A stretch of DNA of 64,000 bases from Koleobacter methoxysyntrophicus (GTDB lineage Bacteria; Bacillota; Thermosediminibacteria; Koleobacterales; Koleobacteraceae): the NCBI RefSeq assembly GCF_017301615.1, contig NZ_CP059066.1, positions 2,678,888 through 2,742,887 on the forward strand. Reading direction: 5' to 3'. The notes beneath the pieces are model-generated. The model was not told the DNA's origin, made no database searches, and worked only from the letters and a program-made list of their open reading frames with translations. This document shows positions 1 to 8,618 of the stretch, in pieces. A program made the position numbers and the translations under genes. How positions within the stretch are numbered: the first letter of the stretch is position 1; each line of letters begins with the position of its first letter.

Positions 1-170
1 ATAACTCTCCGTGCCTCAAGCAGTCCTTTATAGTATTCCATCTCTTTTTTTAATGCTTTTATATAATCGGGAATCAGGTATTCCATATCACTATATGAAT
101 TGAAATCACAGTAATAGCATTTCCTTTTACAGAAAGGTATATGAATATATAACCCTATTTCCCTATTCAT
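1..170 (-). CDS. hemW: HemW-like radical SAM coproporphyrinogen/heme chaperone, N-terminal part (runs off window)
   Basis: Only the first 56 or so codons are present. The start of the reading frame contains the radical SAM cluster motif CKRKCYYC (C-x3-C-x2-C) right after GLYIHIPFC, the usual N-terminus of HemW (formerly called HemN-like). The ATG at 170-168 follows an AAGGGAG Shine-Dalgarno that overlaps the lepA stop codon, so the gene is translationally close-coupled to lepA. gpr-spoIIP-lepA-hemW is the conserved order in Bacillus and Clostridia. By family knowledge HemW binds an Fe-S cluster and heme and is thought to deliver heme; the exact role here is inferred from family only. Confidence 0.88.
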   Translation of the reverse strand, partial: MNREIGLYIHIPFCKRKCYYCDFNSYSDMEYLIPDYIKALKKEMEYYKGLLEARRV

Positions 171-188
171 ATCAGACAGTCATCTCCC

Positions 189-1988
189 TTAATCCATTTT
201 AAGCACCGCCATAAAAGCCTCCTGGGGAACCTCTACGCTTCCAACCTGTCTCATTCTCTTTTTCCCTTCTTTTTGCTTTTCTAACAGTTTTCTTTTGCGG
301 GTTATGTCACCACCATAACACTTCGCCAGCACATTTTTTCGAAGGGCCTTTATAGTTTCCCTGGCAATTATCCTGTTTCCTATAGCGGCCTGGACTGGAA
401 TTTCAAACATATGTCTCGGAATTGATTCCTTTAATTTTTCTACTATACGCCTCCCTTTATAATAAGCCTTGTCCTTATGAACTATAAAAGACAGTGCATC
501 AACAGGTTCGCCATTTAAAAGGATGTCCAGTTTTACCAAATCAGATTTTTTATAATTATGAAACTCATAATCCAGAGAAGCATATCCCTTTGTCCGGGAT
601 TTTAGAAGGTCAAAAAAATCATAAATAATTTCACTTAAGGGCATTTCATAAGATAGTATAACCCTGTTTTCATCCATATAACTCATATTTTTGAATATAC
701 CCCTTTTTTCCTGGCATAGTTCCATAACTGTTCCTACATATTCATTAGGAAGCATTATAGTAGCTACAACATAAGGTTCCATGATTTCCTCAATTTCTAC
801 GGCCGGGGGGAAATTCGTGGGATTATCTATCTGAAGAATCTCTCCATTAGTCTTTTTAACTTTATAAATCACACTGGGTGCTGTAGTAACAAGGTCAAGT
901 TTATGCTCCCTTTCAAGCCTTTCCTGAATTATCTCCATATGAAGTAAACCTAAAAAACCGCAGCGAAATCCGAAACCTAAAGCTGCAGAAGTTTCAGGTT
1001 CAAAAATCAGGGAAGCATCATTTAATTTCAGCTTTTCAAGGGCGTCCTTAAGGTCTTCATAATCAGCCCCATCAGCAGGATACATGCCACAAAACACCAT
1101 GGGATTAATCTTTCGATATCCGGGCAGAGGCTCTGATGCAGGATTCTTAGCATCGGTTATAGTATCCCCAACCCTTGTATTTTTGACATCTTTGATTGCT
1201 GCAGCTAAAAACCCTACTTCTCCTGCCGTCAATTCATCTATAGGAACCATATCAGGTTTAAATACACCTACTTCTGTCACTTCAAAGGTTTTATTTGTAG
1301 CCATCATTTTAATATTCATGCCTTTCCTTACAGTTCCATCCACAACCCTTATATAGACGATTACCCCCTTATATGGGTCATAATGTGAATCAAAAATCAA
1401 AGCTCTCAAAGGGTCATAGGGGGATCCTTTAGGTGGCGGTATTTTTTTTACTATGCTTTCTAAAACGTCCTGTATTCCTATCTTCTCTTTAGCGGAAACC
1501 AAAAGGGCATCTGAAGCATCTAGACCTATTATGTCCTCGATCTCATGTTTTACCCTCTCGGGATTTGCCCCCGGAAGGTCTATTTTGTTAATAACAGGAA
1601 CGATTTCAAGATTATGCTCCAGGGCCATATATACATTCGCCAGTGTTTGTGCTTCGATTCCTTGAGCTGCATCTACTACAAGGACAGCACCTTCACAGGC
1701 AGCCAGACTGCGGGATACTTCATAAGTAAAGTCTACATGCCCGGGGGTATCTATCAGGTTTAAGTAGTACTCCTGTCCATCTTCAGCCAAATACGTAAGC
1801 CTGACAGCCTGGGCTTTTATAGTTATACCCCTCTCCCTTTCTAAATCCATTTTATCAAGTACCTGCTCTTCCATTTCCCTTTCTGATAATAGGCCGGTGA
1901 ATTCGAGCAATCTGTCTGCCAGAGTAGATTTTCCGTGATCTATATGAGCTATAATGGAAAAATTGCGTATTCTATCCTGTTTTGTCAT
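189..1988 (-). CDS. lepA: Elongation factor 4 (LepA), ribosome back-translocating GTPase
   Basis: A 599-residue translational GTPase of the size expected for EF-4. The G1 motif AHIDHGKS is at residues 14-21, the DTPGH motif near 80 and NKID near 134, followed by the EF-G-like domains and the LepA-specific C-terminal domain ending in a basic [20 protein letters not shown] tail. It acts on stalled or mistranslocated ribosomes in the cytoplasm. The ATG has an AGAAGGAGG site 8-9 bases upstream. It sits between spoIIP and hemW; a sigma-A-like promoter just upstream (2032-2061) suggests it can be expressed independently of the sporulation genes before it. Confidence 0.97.
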   Translation of the reverse strand: MTKQDRIRNFSIIAHIDHGKSTLADRLLEFTGLLSEREMEEQVLDKMDLERERGITIKAQAVRLTYLAEDGQEYYLNLIDTPGHVDFTYEVSRSLAACEGAVLVVDAAQGIEAQTLANVYMALEHNLEIVPVINKIDLPGANPERVKHEIEDIIGLDASDALLVSAKEKIGIQDVLESIVKKIPPPKGSPYDPLRALIFDSHYDPYKGVIVYIRVVDGTVRKGMNIKMMATNKTFEVTEVGVFKPDMVPIDELTAGEVGFLAAAIKDVKNTRVGDTITDAKNPASEPLPGYRKINPMVFCGMYPADGADYEDLKDALEKLKLNDASLIFEPETSAALGFGFRCGFLGLLHMEIIQERLEREHKLDLVTTAPSVIYKVKKTNGEILQIDNPTNFPPAVEIEEIMEPYVVATIMLPNEYVGTVMELCQEKRGIFKNMSYMDENRVILSYEMPLSEIIYDFFDLLKSRTKGYASLDYEFHNYKKSDLVKLDILLNGEPVDALSFIVHKDKAYYKGRRIVEKLKESIPRHMFEIPVQAAIGNRIIARETIKALRKNVLAKCYGGDITRKRKLLEKQKEGKKRMRQVGSVEVPQEAFMAVLKMD

Positions 1989-2031
1989 GAATGAATTTCC
2001 TCCTTCTAGTGGTTCGATAAATCTAATAACA

Positions 2032-2061
2032 ATTATATCACCATATACTTTTTTTTATCAA
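2032..2061 (-). promoter_or_regulatory. Putative sigma-A promoter for lepA-hemW
   Basis: On the minus strand TTGATA (2061-2056) is followed after 18 bases by TATAAT (2037-2032), about 45 bases before the lepA start. It lies in the short gap after spoIIP, so it would give vegetative expression of lepA. Found by eye only. Confidence 0.55.
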
Positions 2062-2066
2062 GGATA

Positions 2067-3251
2067 TTAATCTTTTTGAGAAAGTTCCTTTAACACCTGT
2101 GCAACAACATCAGCAAACAACCTGGCAGATCTGAGGGCTTCCTCCAGGGTATTTCCATGACTGCCGATTTCTACAAGAAGGGATTTATCAAGGAGGTGCT
2201 GATTAAACCTTTCATCCCGAATATTAATCTGTCTCCCTAAACCCGGGTAGAGTTCTTCCATTTTTTCCTGTATTTTTAAGGCAAATCTATAGTTTTTCTT
2301 CCAGTTAGGATGATGAAAAAGCTTATCGGTTCCAACTACAAGCATTATCCTTGCAACATTCTTGCCATCTATTTTGACGGTTGTTAATTCTCTGGAACGT
2401 ATTCTATCCACATATGGGGCATCCCTGTGTAAATCGATGGCCACTTTAATCGAAGGGTACTTTTTTATATTCCTTTCAAAGGTATTTAAGGAATTTGTAT
2501 ATGACATCATATAGGATGGTATATCGTTCATAGTTCTGTCGTGGACAACCTTTATTCCGTATCTTTCTTCCAAATACCTTTTCATTTCTTCTCCTACCCT
2601 GACAACGGTTACATTCAAATCCTTGCTATGGTATGATATTTCTTTTGATTTAAAGGTTTCTTCAACACTCGGGCTGTAGCATTCCGTTGAGTGGGTATGA
2701 TAAATAAGAACAAGGGGGTCGTTCCCTATCTGCAACTCTTGCTGTATGTCATCATTATCTGTTAAGTGATCTCCAACTTCATCTCCTTTATCTCGTTCAA
2801 CCCCTTCTCTATAACTATTATCAGGTAAGCTATCGACAGGAGGCAATTCAATACCGGGGGTTGTAGTTGTTTCTGCTTTATAAAACGACAAAATGGGTAT
2901 CTGGGCAGTAATAAAACTGGTCGGCTCTTCAAAATTAATGTCGGTAAAAAAATAAAACAGCGATACGAAGATTCCCGGCGGTGTTCTATCAATATACTGG
3001 CTGTTGGTAATACCTAAATACGGTAATCCATGGTCTAGCACACTTATGAGGATTCCTTCCAGCTTTATTGTGCTGTTGAAATTTGTGATTTCACCAATGC
3101 CGATACCCCCTTTTTGCGAAAGGACGGCAATGGCATCTATTGGAGATAAGATTTTATACATAAAAAAAAGTATCATTAAAATAAAAAAACAGATAGATAT
3201 GGTATATACACCCTTATGAATCTTTATTGTTTTTATGTTAACCAAAGCCAT
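2067..3251 (-). CDS. spoIIP: Stage II sporulation protein P (SpoIIP), septal peptidoglycan amidase/endopeptidase
   Basis: A 394-residue protein with one N-terminal membrane segment (about residues 17-33) and a long extracytoplasmic part. The catalytic domain carries the SpoIIP hallmark LIYHTHSTECY near residue 184 and a conserved C-terminal VEIGSHGN. In the family this enzyme works with SpoIID and SpoIIM to degrade septal peptidoglycan during engulfment. It lies directly downstream of gpr, as in Bacillus subtilis. The GGGAGGAGG site is very close to the first ATG; the TTG two codons later has better spacing and may be the real start. A hairpin with a T-run between gpr and spoIIP could reduce read-through. 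Confidence 0.95.
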   Translation of the reverse strand: MALVNIKTIKIHKGVYTISICFFILMILFFMYKILSPIDAIAVLSQKGGIGIGEITNFNSTIKLEGILISVLDHGLPYLGITNSQYIDRTPPGIFVSLFYFFTDINFEEPTSFITAQIPILSFYKAETTTTPGIELPPVDSLPDNSYREGVERDKGDEVGDHLTDNDDIQQELQIGNDPLVLIYHTHSTECYSPSVEETFKSKEISYHSKDLNVTVVRVGEEMKRYLEERYGIKVVHDRTMNDIPSYMMSYTNSLNTFERNIKKYPSIKVAIDLHRDAPYVDRIRSRELTTVKIDGKNVARIMLVVGTDKLFHHPNWKKNYRFALKIQEKMEELYPGLGRQINIRDERFNQHLLDKSLLVEIGSHGNTLEEALRSARLFADVVAQVLKELSQKD

Positions 3252-3283
3252 CCTCCTCCCTCATAAAGTTATATTCTTAAAAT

Positions 3284-3316
3284 AATAAAAAAATGAGGCT
3301 TTGCCCCATTTTTTTT
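3284..3316 (-). terminator. Hairpin terminator/attenuator after gpr
   Basis: On the minus strand ATGGGGC, a 3-base loop and GCCTCAT form a stem that is followed by a run of T. It overlaps the gpr stop codon and lies upstream of spoIIP, so it may partly uncouple the two genes. Confidence 0.65.
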
Positions 3317-4289
3317 AATGTAGATACCTTGTAACTTCGTCAAAGGTTATTCCCGGATGTAGGGCAATGTTTAATCCTCCAGCCAGTACCCGTGCTAAAT
3401 CATCTACAATAGTATCTATTTCCTTAGGAGTAACCATAAGATTACCAACAAAAGGAGATATGACCTCATATATCAACCGGTATTTTTCATTTTTATCCAT
3501 ATCTTTCAGAAGCTTGTAGAAAGAAGAACCTTTTTCGGTTTGCTCCATCAGAGAATCTATTAGCATATCAAGGGTATCATTAGCCATAGTAGCTGCATCT
3601 ACCACTGTAGGAATACCTACAGCAATTACGGGAACCCCGAGGGTCTCTCTTGTAATACCCATTCTCTTATTCCCTACCCCCGATCCAGGATGAATACCGG
3701 TATTAGAAATCTGAATTGTTGTGCTCACTCTGGCCATATTCCTGGAAGCCAGCGCATCTATAGCAATGATCAAATCGGGTTTAACCTTTTCAATTACTCC
3801 CTGAATTATTTCTCCTGTTTCAATCCCGGTAATTCCTAATACCCCCGGGGCTATAGCACACAATGACCTGACCCCCTTTTCCATTTCACCAGTAGGAGTC
3901 TCCATAATATGTCGGGTTATGAGAAGCTGTTGAATTACCTTAGGGCCTAAGGCATCAGGTGTTACATTCCAGTTACCCAGGCCTACAACCATAACAGTAG
4001 CATCTATCGGTAGTCGGCTTAAATTCTTTATCTCATCAGCGAAGTTTTTGCTTACTTCTTCCTGAAGCAAAACATCTTTTTCTCTGAGTTTCGGGACTTC
4101 CAGGGTTATATAGTCTCCTGGGGGTTTACCCATAATTTTCTCGGCTTCCTCTGTTTTTATTTTAACCCGGGTTATTGTGATATTATCCGACTTATCCACA
4201 TCCACTTCTACCCCCGGAATTTCTTTGGGGTATTCTTTACTAACCAATTCTCTTGCCTCAATGGCTAGGTCGGTTCTTTTCTCTATCAA
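3315..4289 (-). CDS. gpr: GPR germination protease for small acid-soluble spore proteins
   Basis: A 324-residue member of peptidase family A25. It is made as a zymogen in the developing spore and cleaves SASP during germination. The N-terminus (RTDLAIEARELVSKE) matches the conserved pro-region and its cleavage zone, followed by the GLGNWNVTPDALGP block and IAIDALASR. The start is a TTG 7 bases after AGGAGGGG. In known systems it is transcribed in the forespore by sigma-F/sigma-G. Its presence next to spoIIP marks an endospore former. Confidence 0.96.
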   Translation of the reverse strand: MIEKRTDLAIEARELVSKEYPKEIPGVEVDVDKSDNITITRVKIKTEEAEKIMGKPPGDYITLEVPKLREKDVLLQEEVSKNFADEIKNLSRLPIDATVMVVGLGNWNVTPDALGPKVIQQLLITRHIMETPTGEMEKGVRSLCAIAPGVLGITGIETGEIIQGVIEKVKPDLIIAIDALASRNMARVSTTIQISNTGIHPGSGVGNKRMGITRETLGVPVIAVGIPTVVDAATMANDTLDMLIDSLMEQTEKGSSFYKLLKDMDKNEKYRLIYEVISPFVGNLMVTPKEIDTIVDDLARVLAGGLNIALHPGITFDEVTRYLH

Positions 4290-4297
4290 ATTTACCC

Positions 4298-4390
4298 CTC
4301 CTGAAACTTATTAACCATATCTACCTTTTTAACTTTTATTGTTGAAACCTCTGGTGCTTTACTCCTGGAACGTATTAACCATATCTACCT
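4298..4390. repeat. Two copies of a 29-bp direct repeat upstream of gpr
   Basis: The bases at 4298-4326 and 4362-4390 agree at all but two positions, and 18 bases (4309-4326 and 4373-4390) are identical. The period is 64 bp, and the first copy contains the gpr ribosome-binding site. This looks like a local tandem duplication of the gpr leader. Confidence 0.7.
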
Positions 4391-4444
4391 GCGTTATTTG
4401 AATTCTACCGTAATAAACTGGAGATATAGTCGCCGGATAATATT

Positions 4445-4771
4445 TTATCTCAACTGAGTAGGAACAAAGAGATCCACTACACCTATGACAAGGGACGCTA
4501 AAAGTGCTCCCCACCATGTAACATTAATAGCGGGCACTATATATTGGGAAAGGTATATTACAATTGCCGCTGTTATAAAACCCACCAATCCGCGGCTCCT
4601 AGGTGATATTTTTTCCCCTAAAACACTCTCAACAACAAAACCTAAAATGGCTATTACCACCGCAGCCAGTAAAGCTCCTGTAAAACCTGCAACACTGAAA
4701 CCTGGAAGTAAAAATCCTATAAACATCAAAACCAGGGCAGATACAATAAACCTTATTACCAAACCGAGCAT
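4445..4771 (-). CDS. Small four-helix membrane protein, holin-4/YvlD-like
   Basis: A 108-residue hydrophobic protein with about four membrane helices, Gly/Val/Ile-rich, ending in VDLFVPTQLR. Composition and length resemble the phage-holin-4-2/YvlD family of small membrane proteins; the function is unknown. I chose the ATG at 4771 because AAGGAGGTG lies 6 bases upstream; a longer frame to 4807 has no such site. It stands alone between gpr and the divergent rpsT. Confidence 0.75.
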   Translation of the reverse strand: MLGLVIRFIVSALVLMFIGFLLPGFSVAGFTGALLAAVVIAILGFVVESVLGEKISPRSRGLVGFITAAIVIYLSQYIVPAINVTWWGALLASLVIGVVDLFVPTQLR

Positions 4772-4875
4772 AGTTTTCACCTCCTTGCTGTGAAATTTCT
4801 GTTTCAATCATAATTTATATTAACCTTATATTTGCAATAATATACAGATTGATTTCAAAAGTGGACTATAGTCCC

Positions 4876-4904
4876 TTGCTTTTTACTTCCATCCGTGATA
4901 AAAT
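4876..4904 (+). promoter_or_regulatory. Putative promoter of rpsT
   Basis: TTGCTT (4876-4881), a 17-base spacer and TAAAAT (4899-4904) lie about 40 bases before the S20 start. A 12-bp palindrome, GGACTATAGTCC (4863-4874), is immediately upstream. Confidence 0.5.
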
Positions 4905-4942
4905 TAAATCTGTTATGGTTAGGAAATAAGGAGGTGAAATTT

Positions 4943-5215
4943 TTGGCTAACATTAAATCAGCCCAAAAAAGGATAAAGACAGCAAAAATCAGAAACCTGC
5001 GGAATAATATAATAAAAACTGGCATAAAAACCGCAATAAAGAAATTTGAAAAAGCCATCGCTGAAGGTAATATCGAAACAGCCGAAAAAACTTTAATAAA
5101 TGCTGTTAAAACACTAGATAAAGCCGTTTCCAAAGGCGTAATCCATAAAAATATGGCTGCTCGAAAGAAATCTAAACTGTATGGTAAATTTAATAACTTA
5201 AAAAATGCAAGCTAA
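4943..5215 (+). CDS. rpsT: 30S ribosomal protein S20
   Basis: A 90-residue basic protein starting MANIKSAQKRIKTAKIRN, the typical S20 N-terminus. It binds 16S rRNA early in 30S assembly. The start is TTG at 4943 with AGGAGGTG 8 bases upstream; a longer frame beginning at 4895 overlaps the promoter and is rejected. It is monocistronic and ends at a strong hairpin terminator, divergent from the YvlD-like gene. Confidence 0.96.
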   Translation: MANIKSAQKRIKTAKIRNLRNNIIKTGIKTAIKKFEKAIAEGNIETAEKTLINAVKTLDKAVSKGVIHKNMAARKKSKLYGKFNNLKNAS

Positions 5216-5225
5216 CGTTTTATTC

Positions 5226-5260
5226 GGAAAGGTAACTGTAGCCTTTCCTTTAATTTTTTT
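5226..5260 (+). terminator. Rho-independent terminator of rpsT
   Basis: GGAAAGG (5226-5232) pairs with CCTTTCC (5242-5248) and is followed by a T-rich run. Confidence 0.85.
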
Positions 5261-5353
5261 ATTTAATTTCTTAAACACGAGCTTTCATTCCAAATATAAA
5301 TTTTTATTCAATTTTTAGCAGGAATTTCATCATATAAATAGAATATATATAGT

Positions 5354-5377
5354 CGTTATGTTTGCAAAAGCATAACG
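5354..5377. promoter_or_regulatory. Inverted repeat operator candidate before tupABC
   Basis: CGTTATG, 10 bases, CATAACG: a perfect 7-bp inverted repeat about 60 bases before tupA. Its CGTTAT/ATAACG arms resemble ModE-type molybdate/tungstate operators, so an oxyanion-responsive repressor is plausible. No modE-like gene is in this window. Confidence 0.5.
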
Positions 5378-5439
5378 GCTTGACTAAAATGAAAGTGTGT
5401 TTTAGAAAGGGAAATAAGATAAGGAGGTAGAATGTAAAA

Positions 5440-6360
5440 ATGTATGACAATTTAAAAAAACCGCTTTATCTAGCTATTATGTTCTTTATAAGCATAGGCT
5501 TGTTTATAGCTGGATGTACGAAAACCGAAGACTCCAAATCTAATGCAACCCCCCCTGAAGAATTAATCCTCGCCACAACAACCAGCACAGATGATTCGGG
5601 GCTCCTTGACATTTTAATTCCCAATTTTGAAAAGGAAAACAATGCTGCAGTTAAGGTAATAGCCGTAGGAACCGGGCAGGCTTTAGGACTAGGTCGAAGG
5701 GGAGATGCTGATGTTATCCTGGTTCACGCAAGAAACCTGGAAGATCGCTTTATCGAAGAAGGCTATGGCGTTGATCGGGAAGATGTAATGTATAATGATT
5801 TTATAGTTGTGGGCCCTAAAAATGACCCGGCCGGAATCAAAGGTATCAAATCAGTTGAAGAGGGTTTTTCTATCTTACTAGAAAAAGGCAGAAAAGATAA
5901 AGAAGTAGTTTTTGTCTCTAGAGGTGATAATTCAGGAACTCATAATAAGGAAAAAGGGTTATGGGAAAATTTGGGGTATGTAAATTTATCAGGAGAAACA
6001 TGGTATAAATCGATAGGTCAAGGTATGGGAGAAACCTTAACCATGGCTAATGAAATGCGTGCATATACATTAACGGATAGAGGAACCTATCTTGCTCGGA
6101 AAAAGGATCTTGCCAATCTTGAAATAGTTATAGAAGGAGATGATAAGCTCTTTAATCCTTACGGGATAATGGCAGTTAATCCCAAGGTTCATCCTCATGT
6201 AAATTATACCTTAACAAAAAAATTTATAGATTACATGATTTCTTATGAAGTGCAACAAAAAATATCTGAGTTTGGTACTGATAAATATGGTCAACCCTTA
6301 TTTTTCCCGGATTCAAAGGAATGGAAAAAGAAAAATCAAAACCGTCAAAACGGGAATTAA
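5440..6360 (+). CDS. tupA: Tungstate-binding lipoprotein (TupA) of an ABC transporter
   Basis: A 306-residue extracytoplasmic solute receptor. It has a hydrophobic signal peptide ending in a lipobox (IAGC, Cys about residue 26) and the TupA/PBP-like hallmark ATTTSTDDSGLLD. It is followed by a permease and an ATPase gene in one operon. The family binds tungstate with high affinity for tungsten enzymes such as aldehyde oxidoreductases and some formate dehydrogenases. The ATG follows AAGGAGG at about 12 bases. Tungstate rather than molybdate is inferred from the TTTSTDDSG motif and gene order. Confidence 0.92.
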   Translation: MYDNLKKPLYLAIMFFISIGLFIAGCTKTEDSKSNATPPEELILATTTSTDDSGLLDILIPNFEKENNAAVKVIAVGTGQALGLGRRGDADVILVHARNLEDRFIEEGYGVDREDVMYNDFIVVGPKNDPAGIKGIKSVEEGFSILLEKGRKDKEVVFVSRGDNSGTHNKEKGLWENLGYVNLSGETWYKSIGQGMGETLTMANEMRAYTLTDRGTYLARKKDLANLEIVIEGDDKLFNPYGIMAVNPKVHPHVNYTLTKKFIDYMISYEVQQKISEFGTDKYGQPLFFPDSKEWKKKNQNRQNGN

Positions 6361-6386
6361 ATTATTGAAAATTGGGAGTGGTTGTA

Positions 6387-7094
6387 ATGAATGAAATAAC
6401 GGGAGGTTTAAAAGAAGCCCTTCTGCTCCTTATTACCCTCGACTCTCAGGTAACTAAAATAATTTACCTCTCAATGTATGTCTCGGGATTAGGTTTATTG
6501 ATTAGTGCGGTTGTGGGGATACCGCTGGGTAGCTGGCTGGGGCTTACCAATTTCAGAGGCAAACGCGTAGTAGTTGCTCTTTTATATACCGGAATGGGCT
6601 TTCCTCCCGTTGTAATCGGGCTTTTTGTATTATTGCTCCTTTCTAAAAGCGGTCCATTGGGATTCCTGGGCTGGCTTTATACTGTCAAGGCAATGGTGCT
6701 AGCCCAGGCCATTATTTCTTTTCCCCTTGTTGCCGGTTTTACTATGGCTGCTGTAATGGGAGTTGATAGAAATCTCCGGAGACAGCTTAAAGCCCTCGGG
6801 GCCAGTAAAATTCAGACAACATATACTATTTTAATGGAAGCCAGGATTGGAGTTCTGGTATCTATCATAGCCGGCTTCGGCAGTATAATTTCTGAAGTAG
6901 GGGCTGTTATGATGGTAGGTGGCAATATTGAAAATTTTACCCGTGTCCTTACCACTGCTATAGTTCTTGAAACAAGGAAGGGTAACTTCAGCCTGGCTAT
7001 AGCTTTCGGTATCATTCTTCTTTTATTATCCTTTATCGTGAATTTCGCTATGTTACATTTCCAGAAGAAGGAGCTTTTATCGTATGATGAATAA
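6387..7094 (+). CDS. tupB: Tungstate ABC transporter permease (TupB)
   Basis: A 235-residue integral membrane protein with about five helices and the permease EAA-type loop (LKALGASKIQTTYTILMEAR) that contacts the ATPase. I used the ATG at 6387 with GGGAGTGG upstream rather than a TTG 15 bases earlier. It lies 26 bases after tupA and overlaps tupC by 11 bases, so translation is coupled. It forms the transmembrane channel. Confidence 0.92.
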   Translation: MNEITGGLKEALLLLITLDSQVTKIIYLSMYVSGLGLLISAVVGIPLGSWLGLTNFRGKRVVVALLYTGMGFPPVVIGLFVLLLLSKSGPLGFLGWLYTVKAMVLAQAIISFPLVAGFTMAAVMGVDRNLRRQLKALGASKIQTTYTILMEARIGVLVSIIAGFGSIISEVGAVMMVGGNIENFTRVLTTAIVLETRKGNFSLAIAFGIILLLLSFIVNFAMLHFQKKELLSYDE

Positions 7095-7830
7095 CTCGGA
7101 AGGATTTCTTTATTTTTTAAAAGGAATAAAACATTTTTATCAAAAGAAAAAAGTGTTATCAATAGATGAACTGGGAATTATACCCGGAGAAATCTTTGGT
7201 ATATTAGGCCCCAGCGGAGCGGGCAAAAGCACATTGTTGAGGCTTTTGAATTTTTTAGAAAAACCTACTTATGGTACTATTTTTTATTCGGGGGAAAAAT
7301 ATGGTTCAGATTATCCACTTCCTCAACTCCCTGTTATTAGGGAAATAACAACAGTATTTCAAAATCCCATTCTCCTTAACACAACTGTGTATAAAAATGT
7401 AATCTATCCTTTAAAGATAAGGGGTATGAAAGTGGAAAAGAAAAAGGTGATGGATCTACTGACTTTGGTAGGATTAAGCGAAAAGGCATGTTCCCCAGCA
7501 ATAAAACTTTCGGGGGGAGAAGCTCAAAGGGTGGCCCTTGCCCGGGCCCTTGTATTCAATCCCAGAGTTCTACTTTTAGATGAACCGACAGCAAACCTTG
7601 ATCCTGCCAACATATCTATTATAGAAAGGCTTATCACACAGACAAATAAAACAAACAAAACTACGATTATTATAGTAACCCATAACATTTTTCAAGCAAA
7701 AAGGTTGTGCAGCAGGGTCTTACTTCTAAATGAAGGTAAACCCGTGGAACTGAATACAGCCAAAAACTTCTTTGAAAACCCTGAATGTAATTTCGCAAAG
7801 TCTTTTATAGAAGGTAAAATAATCTATTGA
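7084..7830 (+). CDS. tupC: Tungstate ABC transporter ATP-binding protein (TupC)
   Basis: A 248-residue ABC ATPase. Walker A is GPSGAGKST (about residues 42-50), the signature is LSGGEAQR, Walker B is LLLDEPTANLD, and the switch His is in VTHN. It energizes tungstate uptake with TupA and TupB. The two adjacent ATG codons at 7084 and 7087 follow AGAAGGAG. The gene overlaps the end of tupB and is followed by a hairpin terminator. Confidence 0.93.
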   Translation: MMNNSEGFLYFLKGIKHFYQKKKVLSIDELGIIPGEIFGILGPSGAGKSTLLRLLNFLEKPTYGTIFYSGEKYGSDYPLPQLPVIREITTVFQNPILLNTTVYKNVIYPLKIRGMKVEKKKVMDLLTLVGLSEKACSPAIKLSGGEAQRVALARALVFNPRVLLLDEPTANLDPANISIIERLITQTNKTNKTTIIIVTHNIFQAKRLCSRVLLLNEGKPVELNTAKNFFENPECNFAKSFIEGKIIY

Positions 7831-7864
7831 AACCTTTTCTAGGAAAGAAAAGGGTTTTTTTTTA
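7831..7864 (+). terminator. Terminator of the tupABC operon
   Basis: AACCTTTTC and GAAAAGGGTT form a hairpin with a 6-7 base loop, followed by nine or more T. Confidence 0.85.
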
Positions 7865-7955
7865 TTTTTTACCACTCATAAATGGCTAAAACTTAGTAAA
7901 AAATAAAAATGGTTACAATATATATTAATTTTAATAATTAAGGAGGTGTTTTTCT

Positions 7956-8552
7956 TTGGATAGTGTTCAACAGCTGCAACAACAGATTCAACAATTTCAA
8001 CAAAACCTGAATACCATAACCCAAATGGCAAGTCAATTAGCGCGTTCAGAGCAACAGAATCAGTCTCAGCTGCAGCAGCTGTCCCAATCTGAATCAAGGG
8101 CTGTGCAGCAACTCCAACAAATTGAAAGAATGTGTAATAATGTTAGCCAACAGGTTCAACAGCTGGGTAATGTAGCTCGGCAGGCTATAACCCAGGCATC
8201 TGCACAACTAGGCGTTGGAGGACAATTTTACCAAGGAACGATGGGGCAACAATATGGCCAGGTTCAGACAGGACAACAGGCCGGTCAATTCGGCCAAGGT
8301 CAAAACTTCGGCCCTGCATACCTAGGCCAGGATATCCATCGTCAGGGTCAACTAACAGCACCCAAACCAACTTATCCAGCTTACAATAAAAATGATCAAT
8401 ATGGAAGTCATTACCAGTATGCAAGAGGTGAATACGGAGGCCAATACGGTACCAGCCCTCAGTATGGTTCAGCACAGCAGCAAACATTTCAGTATTCACC
8501 ACAATTTGAAAATCCATGGTACTATGGCTTTACCCCCCAGCAGCAGCAGTAA
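7956..8552 (+). CDS. Glutamine-rich low-complexity protein, unknown function
   Basis: A 198-residue protein of unusual composition. The first 80 residues are a Gln/Ser-rich, probably helical coiled-coil-like segment (QQLQQQIQQFQQNL). The rest is a Gln/Gly/Tyr-rich tail with repeated QYG, GQ and YG units, ending QQQQ. It has no signal peptide or membrane helix. The start is TTG, 9 bases after AAGGAGGTG. I recognise no family; the Tyr/Gln/Gly repeats resemble spore-coat or self-assembling proteins, but that is only a compositional analogy. It is monocistronic and ends at a strong bidirectional terminator shared with convergent holA. Confidence 0.8.
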   Translation: MDSVQQLQQQIQQFQQNLNTITQMASQLARSEQQNQSQLQQLSQSESRAVQQLQQIERMCNNVSQQVQQLGNVARQAITQASAQLGVGGQFYQGTMGQQYGQVQTGQQAGQFGQGQNFGPAYLGQDIHRQGQLTAPKPTYPAYNKNDQYGSHYQYARGEYGGQYGTSPQYGSAQQQTFQYSPQFENPWYYGFTPQQQQ

Positions 8553-8557
8553 CAGTA

Positions 8558-8595
8558 ACATAAAGAGGAGCTTTAGATAAGCTCCTCTTTTATGT
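8558..8595. terminator. Bidirectional terminator between the Gln-rich gene and holA
   Basis: AAAGAGGAGCTT pairs with AAGCTCCTCTTT around a 5-base loop, with A and T flanks on both sides. It serves two convergent genes. Confidence 0.85.
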
Positions 8596-8618
8596 TGCAC
8601 GGGGCATGGGTGATAGCG

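Noticed and set aside
7956-8552. CAG/CAA-rich stretch as a CRISPR or simple repeat array
   Set aside because: The repeats are codon-level and irregular, without constant spacers; they encode a Gln-rich protein.
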